From: Leifsonia xyli
Lineage (GTDB): Bacteria > Actinomycetota > Actinomycetes > Actinomycetales > Microbacteriaceae
Direction: 5' to 3'
Assembly (NCBI GenBank): GCA_001647635.1
Contig: CP014761.1
Span: forward strand, 496,001 to 560,000
Length of the DNA stretch: 64,000 nucleotides
The translations under genes were made by a program, and so were the position numbers. Position 1 is the stretch's first letter; the number at the start of each line of letters is the position of its first letter. The notes under the pieces are model-generated. The model did no database searches, was not told the DNA's origin, and saw nothing but the letters and a program-made list of their open reading frames with translations. Positions 57,338 through 64,000 of this stretch are shown piece after piece.

Positions 57338-59191
57338 CTACTCGCCGCGGAGACGCCGCCGTTCGGACTCGATCGCGACCATGGCGATCGAGATCTGCCG
57401 TCGCAGCTCCGGGTCCTCGGTGCGGCCGAGGCGCGAGGTCAGCTCGGCCTTCTCGCGGAGCAGATCGCGGTCGATGAGTCCGTCGACGATCGAGCGGGCG
57501 TAGCGTCCGGTGTCGCCGTCCTGCGGGAGGGCCGCGACGGCGAGGGCGTTGACCGTCGGGGCGTAGGCCTGGGGCACTTCGGCGAGCACGCGATCCACCC
57601 AGCCCGGCTGCGTCAGCGTGGGGAGCTGGCTCGCGATGGCGTCGCGGACCACGGCGTGGGTCGGGTTCACGAACGGGACCTGGACGGCGCGGGCCGCGCG
57701 CTCGGGGCCCACCTCGCCCGGGAGCTGCAGGAGCACCATGAGGCTCTCGCGCTCGGTGCGCTGGGTGGGATCGGCGAGGTCGGCCTGCGGCAGCGGGCGC
57801 GCCTGCTCGCGGGCCGTGTCTGCAGTCGACGGCGTGCGCTCACGGGAGTCGCCGCCGCGCTGGCCGCCGCCGCGCTGGGCCGCGCGGACGGCTCGCGTCG
57901 CATCCTGCAGCTCCGCACCGGAGAGGCGGGCCAGCTCGCGGGTGTAGCCGCTCTGCGAGGCGGGATCGCGGATGGTCGCGACGATCGGAGCGCCGGCGCG
58001 CAGGGCGGCCATGCGCCCCTCCACCGAGTCGAGGTCGAAGCGCTCGACCACCTGGCGGATCATGAACTCGTACATCGGCTTGCGGGAGTCGATCATCCGC
58101 CGGACGGCGTCGTCGCCCTTCGCGAGCCGGAGGTCGCACGGGTCGAGGCCGTCCGGGCCGACGGCGACATAGGTCTGGGCGGAGAAGCGCTGCTCCTCGC
58201 CGAAGGCGCGGGTCGCGGCCTTCTGGCCCGCCGCATCCGGGTCGAAGGTGAAGATGACGGAGCCCTGGCTGCTGTCGTCGCCCATCACCCGGCGGATCAC
58301 CTTGATGTGGTCGACGCCGAACGAGGTGCCGCAGGTCGCGACGGCGGTCGTGATACCCGCGAGGTGGCAGGCCATGACATCGGTGTACCCCTCGACGACG
58401 ACCACCTGATCCTGGCGGGAGATGTCGCGCTTGGCGAGGTCGAGGCCGTAGAGCACCTGTGCCTTCTTGTAGACGGCGGTCTCGGGGGTGTTGAGGTACT
58501 TCGGACCCTTGTCGTCGTCGAGCAGGCGGCGGGCGCCGAAACCGATGGTCTGGCCCGTCACATCCCGGATCGGCCAGATCAGCCGGCCGCGGAAGCGGTC
58601 GTACACGCCGCGGTCGCCCTGGGAGACCAGGCCGGCGGCGAGCAGTTCGTCCTGCGTGAAGCCCTTGCCGCGCAGGTGCTTGGTGAGCTCGTCCCAGCTC
58701 TTCGGGGCGAAGCCGACGCCGAAGTGGGCCGCGGCGTTCGCGTCGAAGCCGCGCTCCCCGAGGAATCGGCGGCCGGGATCCGCGTCCGGGGCGGACAGCC
58801 GGTCGCGGAAGAACTCCTCGGCGGCCGAATTGGCCGCCAGCAGGCGGGCGCGGTTGCCCGAGCCCTCCGATGGTCCGCCGCCGCCCTCCTCGTAGTGGAG
58901 CTGGTAGCCGATCCGCCCGGCGAGGCGCTCGACGGCGTCGGTGAAGGACACGTGGTCCATCTTGAGGAGGAACTCGTAGACGTCGCCGCCCTCGCCGCAG
59001 CCGAAGCAGTGGTACCGGCCGACGCCCGGGCGTACGTAGAAGCTGGGGCTCTTCTCGTCGTGGAACGGGCAGAGACCCTTGAGCGCGCCGACACCGCCGG
59101 TCTTGAGGCTGACGTAGTCGCCGACGATGTCGGCGATGTTGGTGCGGGCCTTGACCTCTTCGATGTCGCTCTGTCGAATCCGGCCGGCCAT
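57338..59191 (-). CDS. dnaG: DNA primase
   Basis: A 617-residue protein that makes RNA primers for replication. CHC2 zinc site: Cys41, His44, Cys62, Cys65 (CPFHDEKSPSF, HCFGCGEGGD). RNA polymerase core with GFGARRLLDDDKGPKYLN and TOPRIM with VVVEGYTDVMACHLAG plus IFTFDPDAAGQKA. The C-terminal DnaB-interaction region is present. Leaderless ATG after TAGAAT. Confidence 0.97.
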   Translation of the reverse strand: MAGRIRQSDIEEVKARTNIADIVGDYVSLKTGGVGALKGLCPFHDEKSPSFYVRPGVGRYHCFGCGEGGDVYEFLLKMDHVSFTDAVERLAGRIGYQLHYEEGGGGPSEGSGNRARLLAANSAAEEFFRDRLSAPDADPGRRFLGERGFDANAAAHFGVGFAPKSWDELTKHLRGKGFTQDELLAAGLVSQGDRGVYDRFRGRLIWPIRDVTGQTIGFGARRLLDDDKGPKYLNTPETAVYKKAQVLYGLDLAKRDISRQDQVVVVEGYTDVMACHLAGITTAVATCGTSFGVDHIKVIRRVMGDDSSQGSVIFTFDPDAAGQKAATRAFGEEQRFSAQTYVAVGPDGLDPCDLRLAKGDDAVRRMIDSRKPMYEFMIRQVVERFDLDSVEGRMAALRAGAPIVATIRDPASQSGYTRELARLSGAELQDATRAVRAAQRGGGQRGGDSRERTPSTADTAREQARPLPQADLADPTQRTERESLMVLLQLPGEVGPERAARAVQVPFVNPTHAVVRDAIASQLPTLTQPGWVDRVLAEVPQAYAPTVNALAVAALPQDGDTGRYARSIVDGLIDRDLLREKAELTSRLGRTEDPELRRQISIAMVAIESERRRLRGE

Positions 59192-59198
59192 GCTCTCG

Positions 59199-59204
59199 AT
59201 TCTA
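59199..59204 (-). promoter_or_regulatory. -10 box TAGAAT, leaderless start of dnaG
   Basis: TAGAAT ends 7 bases before the dnaG ATG on the minus strand. Confidence 0.55.
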
Positions 59205-59238
59205 GTAAGCCGGACCGACGCTCACGGCGGCCTGTGGA

Positions 59239-60474
59239 TTACTCGTTCGGTGGGCGGCGACGTCGTGTGTTCTGGGCGATCTCGATGATGGCGCAGAACA
59301 CCTCGATGCCGACGCGCAGCAGGAGCACCGCCAGCATCGCTCCCACCAGGGTGATCAGCACGCCGAACAGGAACACGAACGCCCCGATCGGAGCGTGCGT
59401 CGCGATCGCGGAGGTCAGCGAGTTGGCGAAGCCGACGACGATCCCGAGCCCGATGAGGACGAGGCCCACCACGTACACCGGTCCGGCCAGCTTGCGCGTG
59501 ACGTAGTTGGTGAACGTGAAGTCGAAGAGCGACGAGAAGAACCGGGAGTCGTCGAGCCGATCGGCGAGGTCGTTCACGGTGCGGCCGTGGGCGCCGGGAT
59601 GGGCCGTGCTGGGCTGGGCGGTGTCGCCGGTGGAGTGGGGCGCGGCCTCCGGTACCGGCTCCAGCCGCTCAGTGCTCGCGGTGGCCGTTGTGGCCGCCGG
59701 GACTGTCGATTCGCGGCCAGCCCCCGGCGCCGGCGATGCGTCGGGTGCCGTGTCGAATCCGGACACGTCGGGACCCGTCGCCGCGATCGGCTCGACCGGT
59801 TCGGACGTCTCGAGCCGTTCGGTCGACTCCGTGCGTGCCGTGACCGGCTCGGGCGGCGCGATGGTCTCGTCCGACGCCACCGCGGACGCCGTGGCGGCGC
59901 CCTCGGCGTCGCCGGCCGCAGGCGCGCCCGCGTAGACCTCTTCCGCGGTGGGGAGGCGCTTCGTCGCCGCGATCTCCGTCTCCGCCGGCGGCTCGGCCGG
60001 CGACGTCGACGTATCGGCGGGCATCGCAGCCGCCCGGGAGCGCCCGGCCAGCGGCTCGCGCGCGCCGAGGGTCGCATCCATGATGTCGGGCGCTTCACCC
60101 TCGGGGGCGATAGGCGCCGGCTTCACCGTGGTGCGACGCGTGCGCGGCGCAGCCGGCTTCTTGGCGGCCCCGCCGGCGGTGGTGCCGGCGCTCTTCGAGC
60201 CCGTGGTCTTGCGTGCGGTGGCCGGCTTGGCGGTCGCCGCCTGGGGAGCGGTCGTCTCGGATGCCGCGGCACCGTCGGCAGCCACCGTCTCCTCACCCGC
60301 TGCCGTCGACGCCGGCTTCCGCGTCGTCGAGCGGGAGGCGGTCGTGCGCCCGGCACCCGTTCCGGTCGACGCGCGCGATGTGCGGCGGGGCTTCTCCGGC
60401 GGGGCCGGGGTCGCCTCCGGCGACTCGCCACCGGCGGGGCGGTCGTCGTCCGACGGCGGTAGTGGGGTGCTCAT
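59239..60474 (-). CDS. Ala/Thr/Pro-rich DUF4282 membrane protein
   Basis: A 411-residue protein. The first 300 residues are low-complexity Ala/Thr/Pro/Glu with basic patches. The C-terminal 110 residues are DUF4282: RFFSSLFDFTFTNYVTRKLA, two helices with GLGIVVGFANSL and FLFGVLITLVGAMLAVLLLR, ending in a basic tail. It lies between dgt and dnaG on their strand. The role is unknown. Confidence 0.82.
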   Translation of the reverse strand: MSTPLPPSDDDRPAGGESPEATPAPPEKPRRTSRASTGTGAGRTTASRSTTRKPASTAAGEETVAADGAAASETTAPQAATAKPATARKTTGSKSAGTTAGGAAKKPAAPRTRRTTVKPAPIAPEGEAPDIMDATLGAREPLAGRSRAAAMPADTSTSPAEPPAETEIAATKRLPTAEEVYAGAPAAGDAEGAATASAVASDETIAPPEPVTARTESTERLETSEPVEPIAATGPDVSGFDTAPDASPAPGAGRESTVPAATTATASTERLEPVPEAAPHSTGDTAQPSTAHPGAHGRTVNDLADRLDDSRFFSSLFDFTFTNYVTRKLAGPVYVVGLVLIGLGIVVGFANSLTSAIATHAPIGAFVFLFGVLITLVGAMLAVLLLRVGIEVFCAIIEIAQNTRRRRPPNE

Positions 60475-60547
60475 GCGTCTCCTCCTGAGGGCCTGCCCCC
60501 CAGCATTCTGCACGGAGCGGCCGTATTCAAGCCCGGTCGTCCGAGCG

Positions 60548-61870
60548 TCAGTGCTGAACCAGTCGTTCGTACCAGCTGAGTGCGGACTGGTCCGTGAGGC
60601 TGGCGACCTGGTCGACGACCACTCGCCGGCGCTGCGCGTCGGTCTCGGCGTCGCGCCAGTCCTCGGCGAACCCCGGGTCGAGCTCCGCCGGGCCCCGCTG
60701 GTACAGCAGGTCGGCCAGCGTCGTCAGAATCTGCCGCTGCTGCGCGTAGATCGGCTGCCGCGTGTTCCGTGACATGACGAACGTCGCGACGATGCCCTTG
60801 AGCACTGCGATCTCGGCGCGGATCCCGAGCGGCACGACGACGTCGGCGCCGAAGCGGATGAGGTCGGACCGACCCGCCGACTCCTTCGTCGCGTGGACAG
60901 CGGCGTGGGCGAACCGGCCGATCAGCTGGCTAGTCAGGTTCTTCAGGCGCGCCTGCGAGCGGCGCGAACCGTCCCAGCCGTCCAGCCAGATGTCCATCGA
61001 GTCGAGCCGGTCGAACGCCTCGATCAGCTCCTGGTGGCTGACCTCACCGCCGACCCACTCGTGCATCGACTGCACGAGGTCTTCGTGGTCGACGCGGCTG
61101 CCGAGCGCGGCGACGTCGATGTAGCCGTTGACCACGGCGTCCTCGAAGTCGTGCACCGAGTAGGCGATATCGTCGGAGAGGTCCATGACCTGGGCCTCGA
61201 TGCACCGCTGGCGCTCGGGCGCGCCGGCGCGCATCCACTCGAAGACGGCGTGGTCGTCGTCGTAGAAGCCGAACTTGGCGCGGCCGCTCGGGTCGGGCAC
61301 CGACGACGACGCGGGCCACGGGTACTTGCAGCTCGCGTCGAGGCTGGCGCGGGTCAGGTTGAGGCCGTACGGACGTCCGTCGCGTCCGAACACCTTCGGC
61401 TCCAAGCGGGTGAGCAGCCGGAGCGTCTGCGCGTTGCCCTCGAAGCCGCCGATGTCCTCTGCCCACGAATTGAGCGCGCGCTCGCCGTTGTGCCCGAACG
61501 GCGGGTGGCCGATGTCGTGGGCGAGGCAGGCGGTGTCGACGATGTCGGGGTCGAGCCCGAGGCTGTTGGCGAGCTCGCGGCCGACCTGCGCGACCTCGAG
61601 GGAGTGCGTCAGCCGGTTGCGGGCGAAGTCGAGGCCCGCGGTGGGGCTGAGCACCTGCGTCTTTGCCGCCAGCCGGCGCAGGGCGCTGGAGTGCAGCAGG
61701 CGTGCGCGGTCGCGCGCGAAGTCGCTGCGGCGGTTGGAGTGGTGCTCGGGCAGCCAGCGCTCGCTGTCGTACTCGGTGTAGCCGTCGGCGGCCGCCGCAC
61801 GGGCGTCCCGCTCTGCACCGCCCCCGCGCTCGGCGTCGTTGCGGGTGGTCGCCGCCACGTCATCCACCAC
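60548..61870 (-). CDS. dgt: Deoxyguanosinetriphosphate triphosphohydrolase-like protein
   Basis: About 440 residues, HD superfamily. Metal site residues in NRLTHSLEVAQVGREL and LAHDIGHPPFGHNGE, a further Asp in MDLSDDIAYSVHD. Cleaves dNTPs to nucleoside and triphosphate, controlling the pool. The start is one of two adjacent GTGs that overlap the end of dusB; a GGAGG site lies 8-9 bases before the first. Confidence 0.93.
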   Translation of the reverse strand: MVDDVAATTRNDAERGGGAERDARAAAADGYTEYDSERWLPEHHSNRRSDFARDRARLLHSSALRRLAAKTQVLSPTAGLDFARNRLTHSLEVAQVGRELANSLGLDPDIVDTACLAHDIGHPPFGHNGERALNSWAEDIGGFEGNAQTLRLLTRLEPKVFGRDGRPYGLNLTRASLDASCKYPWPASSSVPDPSGRAKFGFYDDDHAVFEWMRAGAPERQRCIEAQVMDLSDDIAYSVHDFEDAVVNGYIDVAALGSRVDHEDLVQSMHEWVGGEVSHQELIEAFDRLDSMDIWLDGWDGSRRSQARLKNLTSQLIGRFAHAAVHATKESAGRSDLIRFGADVVVPLGIRAEIAVLKGIVATFVMSRNTRQPIYAQQRQILTTLADLLYQRGPAELDPGFAEDWRDAETDAQRRRVVVDQVASLTDQSALSWYERLVQH

Positions 61871-63050
61871 TGTTGTGCACCTCCGCGTCGGCGACCTCGG
61901 CGCGCTGGGCGCCGTCGAGGTCTCGGCTCTGCAGCCAGCCGTCCGGCAGCGCGGGCCGTTTCGGCGAGCCCGCTCGCCCGCGCTGGCCCTCGGCCGCCTC
62001 GCCCGGGTACTCCTGGTCCCAGTCGAGCGTCGCGAGCAGGTCGTCGAGGTGCTGCAGGGTGTCGACCGTGGCGAGGCTCGCCCGGAGGTCGCCGCCCACG
62101 GGGTAGCCCTTGAAGTACCAGGCGACGTGCTTGCGGATGTCGCGGCAGCCGCGCTCCTCGCTCTCGAAGAACTCGACCAGCAGCTCGGCGTGCCGGCGGA
62201 ACGTCTGCGCCACCTGGCCCAGCGTCGGGTGCGCCTGCGCCGCCTCGGCCTCGACCGCGCTGATCTCGCCGGCCTTCGCACGGAAGGCTGCGGCGAGGTC
62301 GCCGAAGAGCCACGGGCGTCCGAGGCAGCCGCGGCCGACGACGACACCGTCGCATCCTGTCTCTTCCACCATCCGGATCGCGTCGGCCGCCGACCAGATG
62401 TCGCCGTTGCCGAGCACCGGCGTCGAGGTGATCGTCTCTTTCAGCTTCGCGATGGCCGACCAGTCGGCGTGCCCCGAGTAGAACTCGGCGGCGGTGCGCG
62501 CGTGCAGGGCCATGGACGCGACGCCCGCGCCCTCGGCGATGCGGCCCGCCTCGAGGTAGGTGAGGTGGTCGCTGTCGATGCCCTTGCGCATCTTGATGGT
62601 CAGCGGGATGTCGCCCGCCGCCTTCACGGCGCCCTCGACGATCTCGCGGAACAGGCCGAGCTTCCAGGGAAGCGCCGCTCCCCCGCCCTTGCGCGTGACC
62701 TTGGGCACCGGGCAGCCGAAGTTGAGGTCGATGTGGTCGGCGCGGTCCTCCGCGACGAGCATCGTGACGGCCTCGCGCACGGTGACCGGATCGACGCCGT
62801 AGAGCTGGATGGAGCGCGGCGTCTCGGACTCGTGGTGGGTGATTAGGCGCAGGGATTCGGGCGTGCGTTCGACAAGGGCGCGCGAGGTGATCATCTCGCT
62901 CACGTACAGGCCTGCGCCGAACTCGCGGCACAGCCTCCGGAAGGCGGTGTTCGTGATCCCGGCCATCGGCGCCAGGACGACGGGCACGTCGAGCCCCAGC
63001 GGACCGATGGTCAGCTGAGGGGCGTGGCTTAGGGTGGCAGTGGTAGACAT
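61860..63050 (-). CDS. dusB: tRNA-dihydrouridine synthase
   Basis: A 396-residue flavoenzyme that reduces uridine in the D loop of tRNA. FMN-barrel signatures: VVLAPMAGITNTAFRRLC, LNFGCPVPKVTRKGGGAAL, LHARTAAEFYSGHADW, VVVGRGCLGRPWLFGDL. The C-terminal helical tRNA-binding domain is present. Overlaps dgt, so the two are probably co-transcribed. Confidence 0.95.
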   Translation of the reverse strand: MSTTATLSHAPQLTIGPLGLDVPVVLAPMAGITNTAFRRLCREFGAGLYVSEMITSRALVERTPESLRLITHHESETPRSIQLYGVDPVTVREAVTMLVAEDRADHIDLNFGCPVPKVTRKGGGAALPWKLGLFREIVEGAVKAAGDIPLTIKMRKGIDSDHLTYLEAGRIAEGAGVASMALHARTAAEFYSGHADWSAIAKLKETITSTPVLGNGDIWSAADAIRMVEETGCDGVVVGRGCLGRPWLFGDLAAAFRAKAGEISAVEAEAAQAHPTLGQVAQTFRRHAELLVEFFESEERGCRDIRKHVAWYFKGYPVGGDLRASLATVDTLQHLDDLLATLDWDQEYPGEAAEGQRGRAGSPKRPALPDGWLQSRDLDGAQRAEVADAEVHNSGG

Positions 63051-63083
63051 CTCATTCGATTCTCCCAGAAAGCGTGCTGAGCC

Positions 63084-63611
63084 ATGGCCGAGAGCTCGGA
63101 ATCGGTGGACAACTCATCCACTTCGCCCGTCGGTGGAGAACTTCCGCCCGGCCGCGAACGTGTGAGCGCGGATGCGGCGGCACGCGGTGTCGACATCCGC
63201 ATCGTCGAGCGCCCGGCCGCCCGCAGCCTGCAGGAGGCGGCGTCTCTGCTCGGTCTGCAGCCGTCGGACATCGTCAAGACGCTGGTCGTCAAGCGCAGCG
63301 ACGACACGTTCGTGTTCGCGCTGGTGCCCGGCGGCCGCAAGATCGCCTGGCCGAAACTGCGCGGCGTCCTCGGCGTCAACAAGCTGCAGCTGCCGGACGC
63401 GTCGGTCGCCCTCTCCGCCACCGGCTACGAGCGCGGCACCATCACCCCCTTCGGCAGCACGACCGCATGGCCCGTCGTCGCCGACGCGACCATCCCGGGA
63501 CGGACGGTCTCGATGGGCGCTGGCGAGCACGGCTACTCGCTCTTCGTCGACGCCGACGCCCTCATCGCCGCCTACGGCGCCACCGTCGCCGACATCACCG
63601 ACCCCGAATAA
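63084..63611 (+). CDS. ybaK: YbaK/EbsC-type aminoacyl-tRNA deacylase
   Basis: A 175-residue protein. After a disordered acidic head of about 30 residues come the YbaK blocks: IVKTLVVKRSDDTFVFALVPGG, LRGVLGVNKLQLPD, ATGYERGTITPFG and GAGEHGYSLFVDADAL. The family hydrolyses mischarged tRNAs such as Cys-tRNA(Pro). Divergent from dusB. The long acidic head is unusual. Confidence 0.9.
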   Translation: MAESSESVDNSSTSPVGGELPPGRERVSADAAARGVDIRIVERPAARSLQEAASLLGLQPSDIVKTLVVKRSDDTFVFALVPGGRKIAWPKLRGVLGVNKLQLPDASVALSATGYERGTITPFGSTTAWPVVADATIPGRTVSMGAGEHGYSLFVDADALIAAYGATVADITDPE

Positions 63612-63613
63612 GC

Positions 63614-63675
63614 GTCTAGTTGACGCAACACGCCTCGCGCGCTTGTCTTCACGCGGCGTGTTGCGTCAACCAGAC
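63614..63675. terminator. Long inverted repeat after ybaK
   Basis: GTTGACGCAACACGCC at 63619-63634 and its exact reverse complement at 63655-63670, extended by GTCT/AGAC after one mismatch. The loop is 20 bases. No T run; probably a terminator for ybaK, although a protein-binding site is possible. Confidence 0.6.
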
Positions 63676-63731
63676 GGAGGGACTGTGGAGAGTCACCGGC
63701 GCAGTGGGTGCGGAGGTGGCAGGGTGGCCGG

Positions 63732-64000
63732 ATGCACGACGCGCGACTCGGCGACAACTTCCACACGACGACGGCCCAGCGATTGGGCGTATCGCGCCAG
63801 CGGCTCCGCCGAGCGGACCTGGTGGCGCCGCACTTCGGCGTGCGCGCCACGCACACGGCTGACGACCTCGTAGGCCGTTGCCATGCATTCCTCCCCGCGA
63901 TGTCCTCACGGATGGCGTTCAGCCATGCGACCGCCGCGCTGATTCACGGCCTGCCGTTACCACCGAGACTCGCCCGTGACCCGACACTGCACGTGTCCTC
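63732..64000 (+). CDS. N-terminal part of a hypothetical HTH/DUF559-type protein (runs off the window)
   Basis: The first 89 residues are visible: TAQRLGVSRQRLRRADLV looks like a helix-turn-helix, followed by LVAPHFGVRATHTADDLVG and SHATAALIHGLPLPPRL. This is the usual N terminus of actinobacterial AbiEi-like or DUF559 endonuclease-domain proteins; the deciding C terminus is outside the window. Confidence 0.6.
   Translation, partial: MHDARLGDNFHTTTAQRLGVSRQRLRRADLVAPHFGVRATHTADDLVGRCHAFLPAMSSRMAFSHATAALIHGLPLPPRLARDPTLHVS

Noticed and set aside
55459..57477. Long plus-strand frame opposite the solute-binding protein
   Set aside because: Val/Arg/Leu-rich shadow without motifs.
57269..59506. 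Very long plus-strand frame opposite dnaG
   Set aside because: Antisense shadow; dnaG is unmistakable on the other strand.
63614..63675. Attachment site of a mobile element
   Set aside because: The inverted repeat lies right after a stop codon with hairpin geometry, and no recombinase or tRNA is nearby; a terminator is simpler.

Overview
The window is high-GC actinobacterial DNA. The right third (about 42.9-64 kb) holds core genes in a normal chromosomal arrangement: a GT4 glycosyltransferase, peptide deformylase, two sensor-kinase loci, tRNA-Asn, an oligopeptide-type ABC importer, DNA primase, a dGTPase, a tRNA-dihydrouridine synthase and a YbaK-type deacylase. The gene content, and the many start codons placed 6-8 bases after a TANNNT -10 box (leaderless transcripts), suggest a Leifsonia-like member of the Microbacteriaceae. 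That placement is inference from protein resemblance; no 16S gene is present.

The left two thirds (1 to about 42.7 kb) look like an accessory island. It carries almost no metabolic genes. It is packed with small secreted or membrane proteins (DUF2510, DUF4190-like, DUF4352, PASTA, SHOCT, many lipoproteins) and with regulators: a NarL-type kinase/regulator pair, three GAF-LuxR regulators, an ECF sigma factor with a membrane partner, and a second kinase/regulator pair. Many families occur two or three times and some copies survive only as fragments. The right edge has an intact tRNA-Met (42626-42700), a tandem GTGTACCC repeat and a half tRNA-Met (42822-42879), as expected for integration at a tRNA. 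No integrase is visible, so the left end presumably lies outside the window.

The most interesting system is a cassette present twice (7.4-9.1 kb and 23.7-25.2 kb). It consists of a GAF-LuxR regulator, a small cysteine-containing lipoprotein and a divergently encoded secreted peptide that ends in a conserved C-x3-RYKCPLG motif. It could be a peptide signalling or antimicrobial module. Other unexplained structures are an operon of six overlapping small membrane-protein genes (19.3-20.9 kb), a duplicated 28-30 residue hydrophobic peptide, a VWA-SGNH fusion beside a PASTA-NPCBM membrane protein, a 1 kb strand-asymmetric non-coding zone (29.5-30.5 kb) closed by an 18-bp inverted repeat, 12-bp iterons near 31.25 kb, and a dense CTAG array near 34.6 kb.

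Six island genes are broken by one or two single-base indels, mostly in short G or C runs, while the core genes read through cleanly. Either the island is decaying or the assembly has local homopolymer errors; this affects how the regulators and the second peptide gene should be read. From 31.6 to 42.6 kb the island holds a large variant-leucine-rich-repeat protein, a CPBP protease, the second two-component pair, a GNAT acetyltransferase, a lipoprotein and a divergent HTH/PIN-like nuclease pair beside the tRNA.
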